Assembly: GCF_008807375.1 (NCBI RefSeq)
Contig: NZ_CP043311.1
Location: forward strand, 1,034,001 to 1,098,000
Length of the DNA: 64,000 bases
Direction: 5' to 3'
From: Pseudomonas lalkuanensis
GTDB lineage: Bacteria > Pseudomonadota > Gammaproteobacteria > Pseudomonadales > Pseudomonadaceae
How positions within the stretch are numbered: the stretch's first letter is position 1; each line of letters begins with the position of its first letter. The translations under genes were made by a program, and so were the position numbers. This document shows, piece by piece, positions 16,513 through 30,138 of this stretch. The notes beneath the pieces are model-generated. The model was given only the letters and a program-made list of their open reading frames with translations, was not told the origin of the DNA and made no database searches.

Positions 16513-16588
16513 TGATTTGTATCAGGAGCATTAGGGTGATTGGTGTTCAGCAAAGGGCGGTTCTGCTATTATCGCCGCCCATTGTTGA

Positions 16589-17536
<948 letters not shown>

Positions 17537-17559
17537 GCAATACCCTCTTTCCTGACTTC

Positions 17560-17587
17560 AAAGGCCACCTTCGGGTGGCCTTTTTTT
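17560..17587. terminator. Bidirectional terminator between lpxC and dciA
   Basis: A ten-base stem (17560-17569 with 17574-17583) closes a UUCG tetraloop and is followed by a T run. Read on the plus strand it terminates lpxC and so the dcw transcript. Because dciA converges from the other side, with an A-rich flank, it may also stop dciA. Confidence 0.9.
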
Positions 17588-17608
17588 ATCTTCAGGTTTT
17601 CGATCTGC

Positions 17609-18064
17609 TCAGTCCTGTGATTTGCCGTGGCGCGCCAGGCGTTCCAGCGCCTCCCTCAAGCGCGGATCGCTGACGGTTTCCGCCGTGGCCTGCAGGCTTT
17701 CTGCAGCGGTGGTCGACAGGCGGCCTTCGGTCATCGGTGCGCTGCTCGGGGTGAAACTCGGCTGGACCTTGAAAACGATGCGCTCCAGGCCGGCGAAGGC
17801 CTCGAATCCCTTCAACTGGCGCAGCAGGCGGGCCTGCTGGTAGCGCAGTCGGGTCGCCCAATGACCGTCGGTGACGATCAGCAGCAGTCGGCCTTCGCGC
17901 CAGGAGGCGACATGGCAGTGTTCACGAGCGGCGGGCTGCAGTTGGCTGGCGAGCAGTTGTTGCAGCTGGTCGATGCGCTGGGCTTCGTTGAATAGCGCCC
18001 GCAACGGCTTTTCCTCACGCAACAGCGCGGCAGGGGAACGGGCGGGCAGGGGACGAAACGCCAT
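17609..18064 (-). CDS. dciA: DciA-type (DUF721) helicase loader
   Basis: DUF721 proteins are DciA, the ancestral factor that helps load the replicative helicase DnaB in bacteria lacking DnaC or DnaI. From the ATG at 18064 ([11 protein letters not shown]) the product has 151 residues. The N-terminal DUF721 domain, including [20 protein letters not shown] and [12 protein letters not shown], is KH-like; the C-terminus is less ordered. A longer frame is open to 18172, but its extra residues are not family-like. It stands between lpxC and secA, as in other pseudomonads, converging on lpxC and diverging from secA. Confidence 0.88.
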   Translation of the reverse strand: MAFRPLPARSPAALLREEKPLRALFNEAQRIDQLQQLLASQLQPAAREHCHVASWREGRLLLIVTDGHWATRLRYQQARLLRQLKGFEAFAGLERIVFKVQPSFTPSSAPMTEGRLSTTAAESLQATAETVSDPRLREALERLARHGKSQD

Positions 18065-18258
18065 GATGAGTGCTTGAATGAGAGCTGTTGCGCCCATATT
18101 AACAGACACAGTTCCTCGCCTCGGCCTGAGTCCGCAATTCGATCGCTCAGGCTGTCGGTTCCCCCGGGGCATCTAGCGATTGGCCGTGACCGGGGAGTGT
18201 GGACGCCGTCCTACGGCGACCGGGAAGTGCTCCCGCTTTCCTCGACAAGGAATCCGGG

Positions 18259-18264
18259 TAGAAT
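18259..18264 (+). promoter_or_regulatory. Possible -10 box of the secA promoter
   Basis: TAGAAT lies 83 bases before the secA ATG, in the 282-base gap divergent from dciA. The -35 at the right distance (CTTTCC, about 18236) is weak, so this is a tentative call. No arrest-peptide gene like secM is visible in the gap. Confidence 0.3.
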
Positions 18265-18346
18265 GCCCCCTTCGCAAGTAGCCATGATGGCTGCGCGGGC
18301 GACTCCAGGCCGCCCTCCATCCCAATGTGTGGAAGATCCTCTCTAT

Positions 18347-21088
<2,742 letters not shown>

Positions 21089-21105
21089 GGCTCTGCTGTA
21101 ATTCC

Positions 21106-21141
21106 AACGCCGCGACCGGCCCTGCCGCTCGCGGCGTTTTT
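21106..21141 (+). terminator. Terminator after secA
   Basis: The perfect ten-base stem AACGCCGCGA / TCGCGGCGTT (21106-21115 with 21129-21138) has a 13-base loop and runs into TTTTT, 18 bases after the secA stop. It separates secA from argJ. Confidence 0.85.
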
Positions 21142-21205
21142 CCTGATACCCCTGGCCGTCTGCACCGCCCGCAGCCGGTCGCCTGCTGACAAAGGAGCGC
21201 TTCCC

Positions 21206-22423
21206 ATGGCTGTTGGTCTTGGCCCTCTGCCTACCCTGCACCCGGTTCCCGGTTTCGAACTCGGCATCGCCTCTGCCGGCATCAAGCGCCCCGGGCGCAA
21301 GGACGTGGTCGTGATGCGCTGCGCCGAAGGCTCCACCATCGCCGGCGTCACCACCACCAATGCCTTCTGCGCTGCCCCGGTGCTGATCACCCGCGAGCGC
21401 CTGCAGGGCGAAGTACGCTACCTGCTGACCAATACCGGCAATGCCAACGCCGGTACCGGTCCGGATGGCCTGGTTCGCGCGCGCCGTTCCTGCGCCAAGT
21501 TGGCGGAACTGGCTGGCGTGGGTGAAGAGGCCGTGCTGCCGTTCTCCACCGGCGTGATCGGCGAGCCGCTGCCGGTCGAGAAGATCGAGGCCGCGCTGCC
21601 GGCGGCACTGGCTGACCTCAAGGTGGATAACTGGGCCCAGGCGGCCGAAGGCATCATGACCACGGACACTCAGCCCAAGGGTGCCTGTCGCCAGTTCGAG
21701 CACGACGGCGTGACCGTCACCATCACCGGTATCAGCAAGGGCGCCGGCATGATCCGTCCGAACATGGCCACCATGCTTGGCTACATCGCCACTGACGCAA
21801 AGGTTGCCGGTGATGTGCTGCATGCCCTGGTGCGCGATGCGGCGAACAAGTCCTTCAACCGCATCACCATCGACGGTGATACCTCCACCAACGACTGCTG
21901 CATGCTGATTGCCACCGGTCAGGCCGCCCTGCCGGAAATCACCGCTGCCAGCGGTGAGCTGTTCGCCAAGCTCAAGCAGGCCCTGTTCGACGTCTTCATG
22001 GAGATCGCCCAGGCCATCGTGCGTGACGGCGAAGGCGCTACCAAGTTCGTCACGGTGCAGGTCAATGGCGGTGGCAACCACCAGGAATGCCTGGATGTTG
22101 CCTACGCCGTAGCCCACTCGCCTCTGATCAAGACCGCTCTGTTCGCTTCCGATCCCAACTGGGGCCGCATCCTGGCCGCCGTGGGCTATGCCGGCGTGCC
22201 GGATCTGGACGTGAGTAAGATCGACGTGTTCCTCGGCGAAGTCTGCATTGCCAGCCAGGGTGGCCGTGCCTCTACCTACACCGAAGCGCAGGGCGCTGCG
22301 GTGATGGCTCGCGAAGAGATCACCATCCGCATCGAACTGGGTCGTGGTGACTGCAGCGAAACCATCTGGACCACCGATCTGTCCCACGAATACGTGAAGA
22401 TCAATGCTGAGTACCGCACCTGA
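21206..22423 (+). CDS. argJ: Bifunctional ornithine acetyltransferase / N-acetylglutamate synthase ArgJ
   Basis: ArgJ recycles the acetyl group in arginine synthesis, moving it from N-acetylornithine to glutamate. The precursor cleaves itself into two chains before a threonine; the cleavage segment [14 protein letters not shown] places the nucleophile at Thr189. The C-terminal [19 protein letters not shown] and the ending INAEYRT are family landmarks. The ATG at 21206 follows AAAGGAGC. Length (405) is normal. It stands as its own unit between the secA terminator and a strong hairpin, not in an arginine operon, as usual in pseudomonads. Confidence 0.97.
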   Translation: MAVGLGPLPTLHPVPGFELGIASAGIKRPGRKDVVVMRCAEGSTIAGVTTTNAFCAAPVLITRERLQGEVRYLLTNTGNANAGTGPDGLVRARRSCAKLAELAGVGEEAVLPFSTGVIGEPLPVEKIEAALPAALADLKVDNWAQAAEGIMTTDTQPKGACRQFEHDGVTVTITGISKGAGMIRPNMATMLGYIATDAKVAGDVLHALVRDAANKSFNRITIDGDTSTNDCCMLIATGQAALPEITAASGELFAKLKQALFDVFMEIAQAIVRDGEGATKFVTVQVNGGGNHQECLDVAYAVAHSPLIKTALFASDPNWGRILAAVGYAGVPDLDVSKIDVFLGEVCIASQGGRASTYTEAQGAAVMAREEITIRIELGRGDCSETIWTTDLSHEYVKINAEYRT

Positions 22424-22464
22424 GAACCTGCCTACGATCAGCTGCGCGTTGGATTAACTGTGTT

Positions 22465-22534
22465 GGGAATGGCTTCGGGCTTGCTCATTTACAGCTCGTA
22501 AACTCCGAGCCCTCAGCCATTCCCGCCTTGTTTT
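22465..22534 (+). terminator. Large stacked hairpin after argJ, probable terminator
   Basis: Arms of ten bases (GGGAATGGCT 22465-22474 with AGCCATTCCC 22515-22524) enclose a second stem (22477-22481 with 22508-22512) and a third (TTTAC / GTAAA, 22488-22492 with 22498-22502), then GCCTTGTTTTT. This whole 60-base fold is larger than a simple terminator and may be a mobile or dispersed element serving as one. Confidence 0.65.
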
Positions 22535-22578
22535 TCTCTAGTTGGCAAGATCGTGAACGGGTTCTGTAGTGCAGCGGC

Positions 22579-22614
22579 ATTCCCGATTTTCATCCCCCGA
22601 TGAAAATCGGGAAT
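22579..22614. repeat. Perfect 15-base inverted repeat upstream of the GST gene
   Basis: ATTCCCGATTTTCAT at 22579-22593 and its exact complement at 22600-22614 are separated by six bases (CCCCCG). It lies 68 bases before the GST start, has no T run and would form a very stable hairpin in the leader. Role unknown: attenuator, mRNA stabiliser, operator, or remnant of a small mobile element. Confidence 0.75.
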
Positions 22615-22682
22615 TTGCCATGGGCGCAGGCAGCTTCCATGATCCAGCGACACCCTGGGGAACTGGAAACAAGGAGCAAGGC

Positions 22683-23321
22683 ATGTCCCTGACACTGGTA
22701 ATTGGCAATAAGAACTACTCGTCCTGGTCGTTGCGCGCGTGGCTGGCCATGGAGTTGACCGGCTCCCCCTACGACGAGGTCCGCATTCCGCTCTACCAGG
22801 CCGATAGTCACACGCGCCTGCTGGGCTACTCGCCCACCGCCAAGGTGCCGGTCTTGCAGTCCGAAGACGGCACCGTCTGGGACTCCCTGGCCATCGCCGA
22901 ATACCTGGCCGAGCGCTTCCCCGAGGCGCACCTCTGGCCCTTTGGCCAGGCGGCCCGAGCCATGGCCCGTTCGGTATGCGCCGAAATGCACAGTGGCTTC
23001 GTGCCGCTGCGTAGCCATATGCCGATGGACATGAAGCGTAACCAGGCGCTCGCCGAGGTCCCGGACGAGGTTGCGGAAGACATTCGCCGCATCTGTGCCA
23101 TCTGGGCCGAGTGTCGTGCTCGCTTCGGCCAGGACGGCCCCTTCCTGTTCGGCCATGCCAGCATCGTCGACGCCTTCTACGCGCCGGTGGCCAGCCGCCT
23201 GCGCAGCTATGCCGTGGAGCTGCCGGCGGACGCCGCCGCCTACGTCGACACCATTTACCGGTGGCCTGCCTTCCAGCGCTGGTACCAGGCCGCCTTGCAG
23301 GAAACGGAGATCATTGAATGA
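22683..23321 (+). CDS. Glutathione S-transferase family protein
   Basis: A 212-residue cytosolic GST-fold protein. The N-terminal thioredoxin-like half begins MSLTLVIGNKNYSSWSLRAW, with the serine-containing SSWS where family members hold glutathione, and the PVL of KVPVLQSEDG as the cis-proline contact. An all-helical C-terminal half follows. The ATG at 22683 is chosen because AAGGAGC stands just before it; the frame is open further upstream across a hairpin. It overlaps the next gene by ATGA, so the two are co-translated. The substrate cannot be told from sequence. Confidence 0.9.
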   Translation: MSLTLVIGNKNYSSWSLRAWLAMELTGSPYDEVRIPLYQADSHTRLLGYSPTAKVPVLQSEDGTVWDSLAIAEYLAERFPEAHLWPFGQAARAMARSVCAEMHSGFVPLRSHMPMDMKRNQALAEVPDEVAEDIRRICAIWAECRARFGQDGPFLFGHASIVDAFYAPVASRLRSYAVELPADAAAYVDTIYRWPAFQRWYQAALQETEIIE

Positions 23322-24259
23322 AGCGAGTGCATGTGGCGGCTGCAGTGATCCGCGGCGCCGACGGCCGGGTGCTGATCGCCAAGCGTCCGGACGACAAGCA
23401 CCAGGGCGGCCTCTGGGAGTTTCCCGGGGGCAAGGTGGAGGAGGGCGAGGCCGTGCAGGTCGCGCTTTCACGCGAACTGGAGGAGGAGCTGGGTATTCGC
23501 GTCAGCGCTGCCCGTCCGTTGATCCAGGTACACCACGACTACCCGGACAAGCATGTGCTGCTGGATGTCTGGGAAGTCAGCGCCTTCAGCGGAGAACCTC
23601 ATGGCGCCGAGGGGCAGCCGCTGGCCTGGGCCTCGCCGCGTGAACTGGGGGATTACGATTTTCCGGCGGCCAACAAGCCGATTGTGGCCGCTGCCCGGTT
23701 GCCCGACCGTTATCTGATCACGCCTGACGACATCGAACCCCAGGCGCTGCTGGCCGGCCTCAAGGCCGCCCTGGGCAAGGGGGTGCGCCTGGTTCAATTG
23801 CGTGCGCCGCGCATGTTCGACGCGCAGTACCGCGACCTTGCGGTCGACGTGCAGGGCCTCTGCGCCGGCAAGGCGCAACTGATGCTCAAGGGCCCGCTTG
23901 AATGGCTGGGCGACTTCCCCGCGGCCGGTTGGCACCTGACCGCCGAGCAACTGCGCAAGTACGCCCCCAACGGCCGTCCCTTCCCGCGCGAGCGCTGGCT
24001 GGCGGCGTCGTGCCACAGCATCGAGGAACTGCAGCTGGCAGCGGCCATGGAAGTGGATTTCGTCACCCTCTCGCCGGTGCAGGCCACCCAGACCCATCCC
24101 GACGCCCGGCCCCTGGGGTGGGAGCACGCCGAGGCGCTGCTTCGCGGCTTCAACCAGCCGGTCTACCTGCTGGGCGGCGTTGGCCCCGATGACCTGGCGC
24201 AGGCCTGGACGGTCGGTGCCCAGGGGGTGGCGGGGATCCGGGCGTTCTGGCCCGAATGA
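23318..24259 (+). CDS. Nudix hydrolase fused to a ThiE-like domain (MutT-like)
   Basis: A two-domain protein of 313 residues. Residues 1-130 are a Nudix hydrolase with a complete box at Gly38-Ile60 (GX5EX7REUXEEXGU all present), MutT-like, probably cleaning oxidised or other nucleoside diphosphate derivatives. Residues 130-313 are a thiamine-phosphate-synthase-like TIM barrel (VQLRAPRM, SCHSIEEL, PVYLLGGVGP, GAQGVAGIRAFW). In that half, the lysine and NDR residues I expect in active ThiE are not seen, so it is probably not a working thiamine enzyme. The fusion is conserved in Pseudomonas (PA4400-like). Overlaps the GST gene by ATGA. Confidence 0.9.
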   Translation: MKRVHVAAAVIRGADGRVLIAKRPDDKHQGGLWEFPGGKVEEGEAVQVALSRELEEELGIRVSAARPLIQVHHDYPDKHVLLDVWEVSAFSGEPHGAEGQPLAWASPRELGDYDFPAANKPIVAAARLPDRYLITPDDIEPQALLAGLKAALGKGVRLVQLRAPRMFDAQYRDLAVDVQGLCAGKAQLMLKGPLEWLGDFPAAGWHLTAEQLRKYAPNGRPFPRERWLAASCHSIEELQLAAAMEVDFVTLSPVQATQTHPDARPLGWEHAEALLRGFNQPVYLLGGVGPDDLAQAWTVGAQGVAGIRAFWPE

Positions 24260-24373
24260 TCGACGGCGCAGGCCTTTGGCTTGCAGTGCGATTGGTATGG
24301 CTATGAATGCGTTGAGCGTTCCTGGAAGGTGCTGAGCCCGGTTGCTTACCGGGTTTTGCGGATGTTTCTGGTT

Positions 24374-24540
24374 TCGCCTTCCCAGGCGAGTTCCTTTTGC
24401 AAACGCCCAAAAGGAACCAAAACGCTTGCCCCTGCATCCGGGTTTGGCTTCGCCAAACTCCCCTCGCTCTATCGTTGCGCCGGGGGCACGGCGAGAGGGG
24501 CCATCCATGGCCCCACACGCCTCTCGCGGCATCCATGCCG
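24374..24540. repeat. Chain of five consecutive palindromes, likely a dispersed repeat
   Basis: Stems in order: TCGCCT/AGGCGA (24374-24379, 24384-24389); GTTCCTTTTG with its complement (24390-24399, 24408-24417); GTTTGGC/GCCAAAC (24442-24448, 24452-24458); GCGAGAG/CTCTCGC (24491-24497, 24521-24527) enclosing GGGGCCAT/ATGGCCCC (24497-24504, 24507-24514); and CGGCAT/ATGCCG (24527-24532, 24535-24540). I recall very similar text in intergenic regions of other pseudomonads, so a dispersed element is likely; this cannot be verified here. Confidence 0.65.
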
Positions 24541-24663
24541 CTCGTCCCCTCTGCAACGATTCCGCTCGGCCTCCTGAAGGGGCGCAGTCGCTGCCCCACC
24601 TCAGGCGCTCAGGTTCAGGCCCGTGTGGGCTTCAGGATGACTTGTGCCTCGCCGGCGCGAGTC

Positions 24664-24690
24664 ACCCCTCGCCCTCTGGGAGAGGGGCGG
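24664..24690. repeat. CCCTCT...AGAGGG hairpin, GC-rich intergenic repeat, copy 1
   Basis: CCCTCT at 24672-24677 pairs with AGAGGG at 24681-24686 across GGG, flanked by CCCC and a trailing GCGGGGGTCAGG. It resembles the element at 48696-48719 in stem and in its G-rich tail. Confidence 0.5.
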
Positions 24691-24806
24691 GGGTCAGGCT
24701 GGCGCGGAGTCCTGGAGGTTCTGTGCTAGAGCGTTCCATTTCGATCAGCAACAGCTAACGCAGAGATAGCCATTGGTATCGCCCCTGCAGAGCTAGCGTC
24801 AGGCGA

Positions 24807-25382
24807 TCACTCCTTCTTCGCAGCCTGCCACAACACCTCATCCACCCCTTGTCGCCGCGCAATCAGGCGTGCGGCGACGAAGAGCAGGTCGGAGAGGCGG
24901 TTGAGGTAGGCCAGCAGTTCCTCGCGCAAGGGCTCTTCGCCGTTCAGGGCCTGGGTGCGGCGCTCGGCGCTGCGGGCGAAGCTGCGGCAGATGTGGGCCT
25001 GGGCCACGAGGCGGGAGCCGCCGGGGAGGATGAAGTTCTTCAGCGGCCCTAGCTCTTCGTTCCACAGGTCGATGGCGACTTCCAGTCGACCGATCTCCTG
25101 CATGTCCAGCACCTGGTACTCCGGCATCGCCAGTTCGCCGCCAAGGTCGAACAGGCGGTGCTGGCAAGGCGTCAGCGTGCCGATCACCTCATTCAGTCCC
25201 GGGCAGCTCTGCGCGCTTTCGGCCAGCTCCGCCAGCAGTAGGCCGAGTTGGCTGTTCAGGGTGTCCACCTCGCCTATCGCCTCGATGCGCGGGTGGTCCT
25301 TGGGGACGCGCCGGCCGCTGGACAGGCCGGTCTCGCCCTTGTCGCCGGTTCGGGTGTAGATCCTGGAAAGGCGGTTACCCAT
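24807..25382 (-). CDS. PduO-type cob(I)alamin adenosyltransferase
   Basis: This 191-residue protein transfers the adenosyl group of ATP to cob(I)alamin, giving coenzyme B12. Family landmarks are the N-terminal ATP loop YTRTGDKGETGL (residues 9-20) and the helix motif RSFARSAERRT near 138, which carries the ATP/cobalamin contacts. It differs from the CobA/CobO type, which has a P-loop. It is on the minus strand and ends a run beginning with the two-component genes upstream; its ATG is one base after the kinase stop. The pairing with the kinase may be only transcriptional. Confidence 0.93.
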   Translation of the reverse strand: MGNRLSRIYTRTGDKGETGLSSGRRVPKDHPRIEAIGEVDTLNSQLGLLLAELAESAQSCPGLNEVIGTLTPCQHRLFDLGGELAMPEYQVLDMQEIGRLEVAIDLWNEELGPLKNFILPGGSRLVAQAHICRSFARSAERRTQALNGEEPLREELLAYLNRLSDLLFVAARLIARRQGVDEVLWQAAKKE

Positions 25383-25383
25383 G

Positions 25384-27402
25384 TCAGGCTCCTGCTTCCG
25401 TGGCGCTGGAAGTCAGCGGCAGGCGCAGGGTGAAGCAGGTGCCCTGGCCGGGCTTGGACTGCACTTCCATCTGGCCCTTGTGATTGTTGGTGATGATGAA
25501 ATAGGAGACCGACAACCCCAGGCCCGTGCCCTGGCCCACTTCCTTGGTCGTGAAGAAGGGCTCGAAGATGCGCTTGCGCACGTTCTCGGGAATGCCTACG
25601 CCCGTGTCTTCCACCTGAATTTCCGCCCAGGGCGGATTCAGGCGGGTGCGCAGCGTGATGCGGCCCTCCTCGTCGTCCTCGCGCTGGTGGATGGCCTGGG
25701 CCGCGTTCTTCAGGAGGTTGAGCAGCACCTGCTCCAGCTCGTTGGCGGTACCGGGCACCGGGCCCAGCTCGGCGTCGAATTCGCGGACGATCTGCAGGCC
25801 CTTGAAGTCGAAACCTTCGGTCAGGTCGAAGTCATTACTGGCGATCTCCAGCGCCTGGTCGATCAGCACCGGCAATTGGCAGGGCGCCAACTGGCGGTTG
25901 CTGCGCCGGCTGAAGGCGAGCATGTGGCTCACGATCTTGGCCGCGCGGGCCCCGGCCTGGTGGATATCGTCCAGCAGCTTGGGCACCTCGCGGGCTTCCA
26001 GGTAGCGGCTGACCGATTCCAGGCTGATGCCGTTGATGGCAGCTTGCTCCTGGTTGCGATCCAGGTCCGGGGAGATGCGCCGCCGGATGTTCTGCACGTT
26101 GTGCAGGATGGCGCCCAGGGGGTTGTTGATCTCGTGAGCCATGCCGGCGGCCAGGCCGCCCACCGAGAGCATCTTCTCCGACTGCACCATCAGCTCTTCC
26201 ATGGACAGGCGCTGGGTGATGTCGTCGATGCGGATCACCACGCCGCGCCCAGTGCCGCCCATCAACGGGTAGAAGGTCAGGGCATAGTGGTGGACGTTCT
26301 CGCCCACCAGCCAGCTCACCCGCTCCACCTTCTCCACCTTGTGCTTCTCGGCGGTCAGGCGGATCTGCGGGAGGAACGGCTTGAGCGAAGGGAAAGCCAG
26401 GAATACCGGCTGGTTCAGCGCGTCGTCCATGGGCGTGCCGGAGAGCGCGCTGGCTTCCTGGTTCCACTGGGTGACGTAGAGCTGTTCGTCCAGGGCGATG
26501 AGCGCCGAGGGCATGGAGTCGATGATGCTGTTGAGGTAGTTCTGGAAGCCGGTGAGCTTCTTCTCGATCTTGCTGCGTACCTGCACTTCCAACTCCAGCT
26601 TGCGGTTGGAGTGGCGGGTTTCCTCGGCCAGTTCGTGGGCCTGGTCGAAGGCGGCCTGGGCATCGTCACGGGCGCGCTTGAGTTGCTGCTCGCGGGCCTC
26701 GATGCGGCTGAGCATGGTGTTGAAGGCGTCGGCGAGGTTGCCGATTTCATCGCGGTTGCCACGGGGGGCGCGCAGCGAATAATTCTCTTCCCGGGTCACC
26801 TGGCGCGAGAGTTCCTCCAGGCGGCGGATGGGACGAGTGACCATGCGCCGGATCTGCCGTGCCACCAGCAGCCAGAGCAGCACGCTGCAGGCGAGAATCG
26901 CCAGGCTCGCGGTCAGGGTGCCGGTATAGAACACACTGGGCAGCTCGCTGGAGGCCACCAGCAGCAGGTGGCCGGCGGGCTTGCCGGGGATAGGCAGCTC
27001 GGCGAGGTGGCTGGTGCGGAACTCCCGCAGGCGCCAACTGGAAATGTCGCTGGCCTTCAGCGGCAGGTCGAGTTGTTCGCCACGCTGCAACTGGGCCAGC
27101 AGCCGGCCATCGGTGTCGTACAGCGCGGCGGCGCGCAGCGGCGTGTAGCCGTTCAGGCGCTGCAGCATCTCCTTGGCCTTTTCTTCCGAAGACAGCGCCT
27201 CGGGACCGACGGCCGAGGTGGCGAAGAGCCGGCCAAGGGTTTCCAGGCCTTGGGGGGCCACGCTTTCCTGGGAGATCCAGTAGGCGGCGCTGATGAAGGC
27301 CAGGTTGGCGATGAGCAGGACGGTAGCGAGCAGGACCAGCAGGGCGGCGAGCAGTTTGCGGCCGACCGAGAGGTTTTCGAGGCGCTGACGCAGGCTGGTC
27401 AA
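25384..27402 (-). CDS. PAS sensor histidine kinase (PA4398-like)
   Basis: A 672-residue inner-membrane sensor kinase: membrane helix at about 16-40, periplasmic domain to about 158, second helix at about 160-182, HAMP, coiled coil (about 235-285), PAS domain (about 286-395), then HisKA with AAGMAHEINNPLG (phospho-accepting His423). The ATPase motifs NLLKNAAQAI, VEDTGVGIPE and GTGLGLSVSY follow. No ATG lies near the expected N-terminus. I start it at TTG 27402 (TSLRQRLENLSVGRK follows), which leaves 46 bases after panE; the frame is open to 27597 inside panE. In P. aeruginosa the counterpart has been linked to swarming and biofilm control. Confidence 0.88.
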   Translation of the reverse strand: MTSLRQRLENLSVGRKLLAALLVLLATVLLIANLAFISAAYWISQESVAPQGLETLGRLFATSAVGPEALSSEEKAKEMLQRLNGYTPLRAAALYDTDGRLLAQLQRGEQLDLPLKASDISSWRLREFRTSHLAELPIPGKPAGHLLLVASSELPSVFYTGTLTASLAILACSVLLWLLVARQIRRMVTRPIRRLEELSRQVTREENYSLRAPRGNRDEIGNLADAFNTMLSRIEAREQQLKRARDDAQAAFDQAHELAEETRHSNRKLELEVQVRSKIEKKLTGFQNYLNSIIDSMPSALIALDEQLYVTQWNQEASALSGTPMDDALNQPVFLAFPSLKPFLPQIRLTAEKHKVEKVERVSWLVGENVHHYALTFYPLMGGTGRGVVIRIDDITQRLSMEELMVQSEKMLSVGGLAAGMAHEINNPLGAILHNVQNIRRRISPDLDRNQEQAAINGISLESVSRYLEAREVPKLLDDIHQAGARAAKIVSHMLAFSRRSNRQLAPCQLPVLIDQALEIASNDFDLTEGFDFKGLQIVREFDAELGPVPGTANELEQVLLNLLKNAAQAIHQREDDEEGRITLRTRLNPPWAEIQVEDTGVGIPENVRKRIFEPFFTTKEVGQGTGLGLSVSYFIITNNHKGQMEVQSKPGQGTCFTLRLPLTSSATEAGA

Positions 27403-27448
27403 GGGGGCAGATATCCGCGGCTGGGCAGAAAGGCAGGTTAGCGCGGGG

Positions 27449-29319
<1,871 letters not shown>

Positions 29320-29458
29320 TTGGCAGGCTCGCAAGGAGGGTGGAATGGCGCGGTATGGCGCTATGATATCAAGCCTCCTCCGGGTTGCCTTGTCGCCCTA
29401 CCGTTCTGCCGGTTTCGGACTGCTAGGGACGGCCCCGGAATGTGGCTTGTCGCTCGGT

Positions 29459-29464
29459 TATAAT
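29459..29464 (+). promoter_or_regulatory. Probable -10 box of the yajQ promoter
   Basis: A perfect TATAAT at 29459-29464 (in GGTTATAATGGG) lies 79 bases before the yajQ ATG, in the gap divergent from the response-regulator gene. The -35 region at 17 bases (CGGAAT) is poor. Confidence 0.5.
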
Positions 29465-29542
29465 GGGTGCGCATTTTTTACCGTCAAGCCAGGCGCGTTG
29501 ATATCCGTGATGCAGATCGCGCCGTCTATCTGGAGGAATCCC

Positions 29543-30022
29543 ATGCCCTCGTTCGACGTGGTGTCCGAACTGGACAAGCACGAAGTCACCAACGCTGTCG
29601 ACAACGCCATGAAGGAGCTCGATCGTCGCTACGACCTGCGCGGCAAGGGCAGCTTCGAGTTCAAGGAACTGACCGTCACCCTGACCGCCGACGCCGATTT
29701 CCAGCTGGAGCAGATGCTGGAAATACTCAGGATGGCCCTGGTCAAGCGCAAGATCGATGTCCAGTGCCTGGAGATCAAGGACTCCTATGCGTCCGGCAAG
29801 GTCGTGAAGCAGGAAGCCGTGCTGCGCGAAGGTATCGACAAGGAACTGGCGAAAAAGATCGTCGCCCACATCAAGGAAAGCAAGCTCAAGGTCCAGGCCG
29901 CCATCCAGGGCGAGCAGGTACGCGTGACCGGCAAGAAGCGCGACGACCTCCAGGAAGCCATTGCTGCCCTGCGTGCCAAGGAGTTCGGCATGCCCCTGCA
30001 GTTCAACAACTTCCGCGACTGA
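29543..30022 (+). CDS. yajQ: YajQ family cyclic di-GMP-binding protein
   Basis: A 159-residue cytosolic protein with two tandem ferredoxin-like halves. It starts [32 protein letters not shown] and [15 protein letters not shown] are conserved segments. YajQ proteins of Xanthomonas and Pseudomonas bind cyclic di-GMP and act with LysR-type regulators. The ATG at 29543 is fixed by TGGAGGAA eight bases upstream; the frame is open earlier to 29312 without a ribosome site. It is divergent from the degenerate-GGDEF gene. Confidence 0.95.
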   Translation: MPSFDVVSELDKHEVTNAVDNAMKELDRRYDLRGKGSFEFKELTVTLTADADFQLEQMLEILRMALVKRKIDVQCLEIKDSYASGKVVKQEAVLREGIDKELAKKIVAHIKESKLKVQAAIQGEQVRVTGKKRDDLQEAIAALRAKEFGMPLQFNNFRD

Positions 30023-30075
30023 GCGGAACCTTCGCGACCGATCAGCGTCGCAGAACTGGAACCTTTTGAACCTTC

Positions 30076-30100
30076 GCCGCCATGGCTTGTCCATGGCGGC
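30076..30100 (+). terminator. Strong hairpin after yajQ (no T run)
   Basis: GCCGCCATGG at 30076-30085 pairs perfectly with CCATGGCGGC at 30091-30100 across a five-base loop. It stands 54 bases after the yajQ stop. The following bases (CTGGTTTCG) are not a T run, so termination may be partial and mscS may be partly co-transcribed. Confidence 0.5.
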
Positions 30101-30138
30101 CTGGTTTCGTATTGCTGAAATAGCGCGGGAGAGCACTC

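Larger units (their letters stand above)
24260..24806. other. 547-base non-coding stretch with palindrome-chain element
   Basis: No credible gene. The stretch between two converging genes carries a row of hairpins at about 24374-24540, a GC-rich hairpin at 24672-24686, and otherwise unremarkable sequence. Short open frames through it are rich in Ser, Pro, Arg and Ala, have no recognisable family and no ribosome-binding site, and follow from the palindromes. No classical terminator with a T run was seen for either flanking gene. Confidence 0.7.

Noticed and set aside
18065..18346. SecM-like arrest peptide upstream of secA
   Set aside because: The 282-base gap has no open frame with a signal peptide and arrest motif before secA on the plus strand.
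24342..24758. Short plus-strand frames in the 24.3-24.8 kb gap (110-138 codons)
   Set aside because: They run through the palindromes, are Ser/Pro/Arg-rich, lack a ribosome site and are best explained by the repeat element.
25381..27441. 686-codon plus-strand frame opposite the sensor kinase
   Set aside because: Exact antisense of a complete histidine kinase with all motifs intact; the opposite frame has none.
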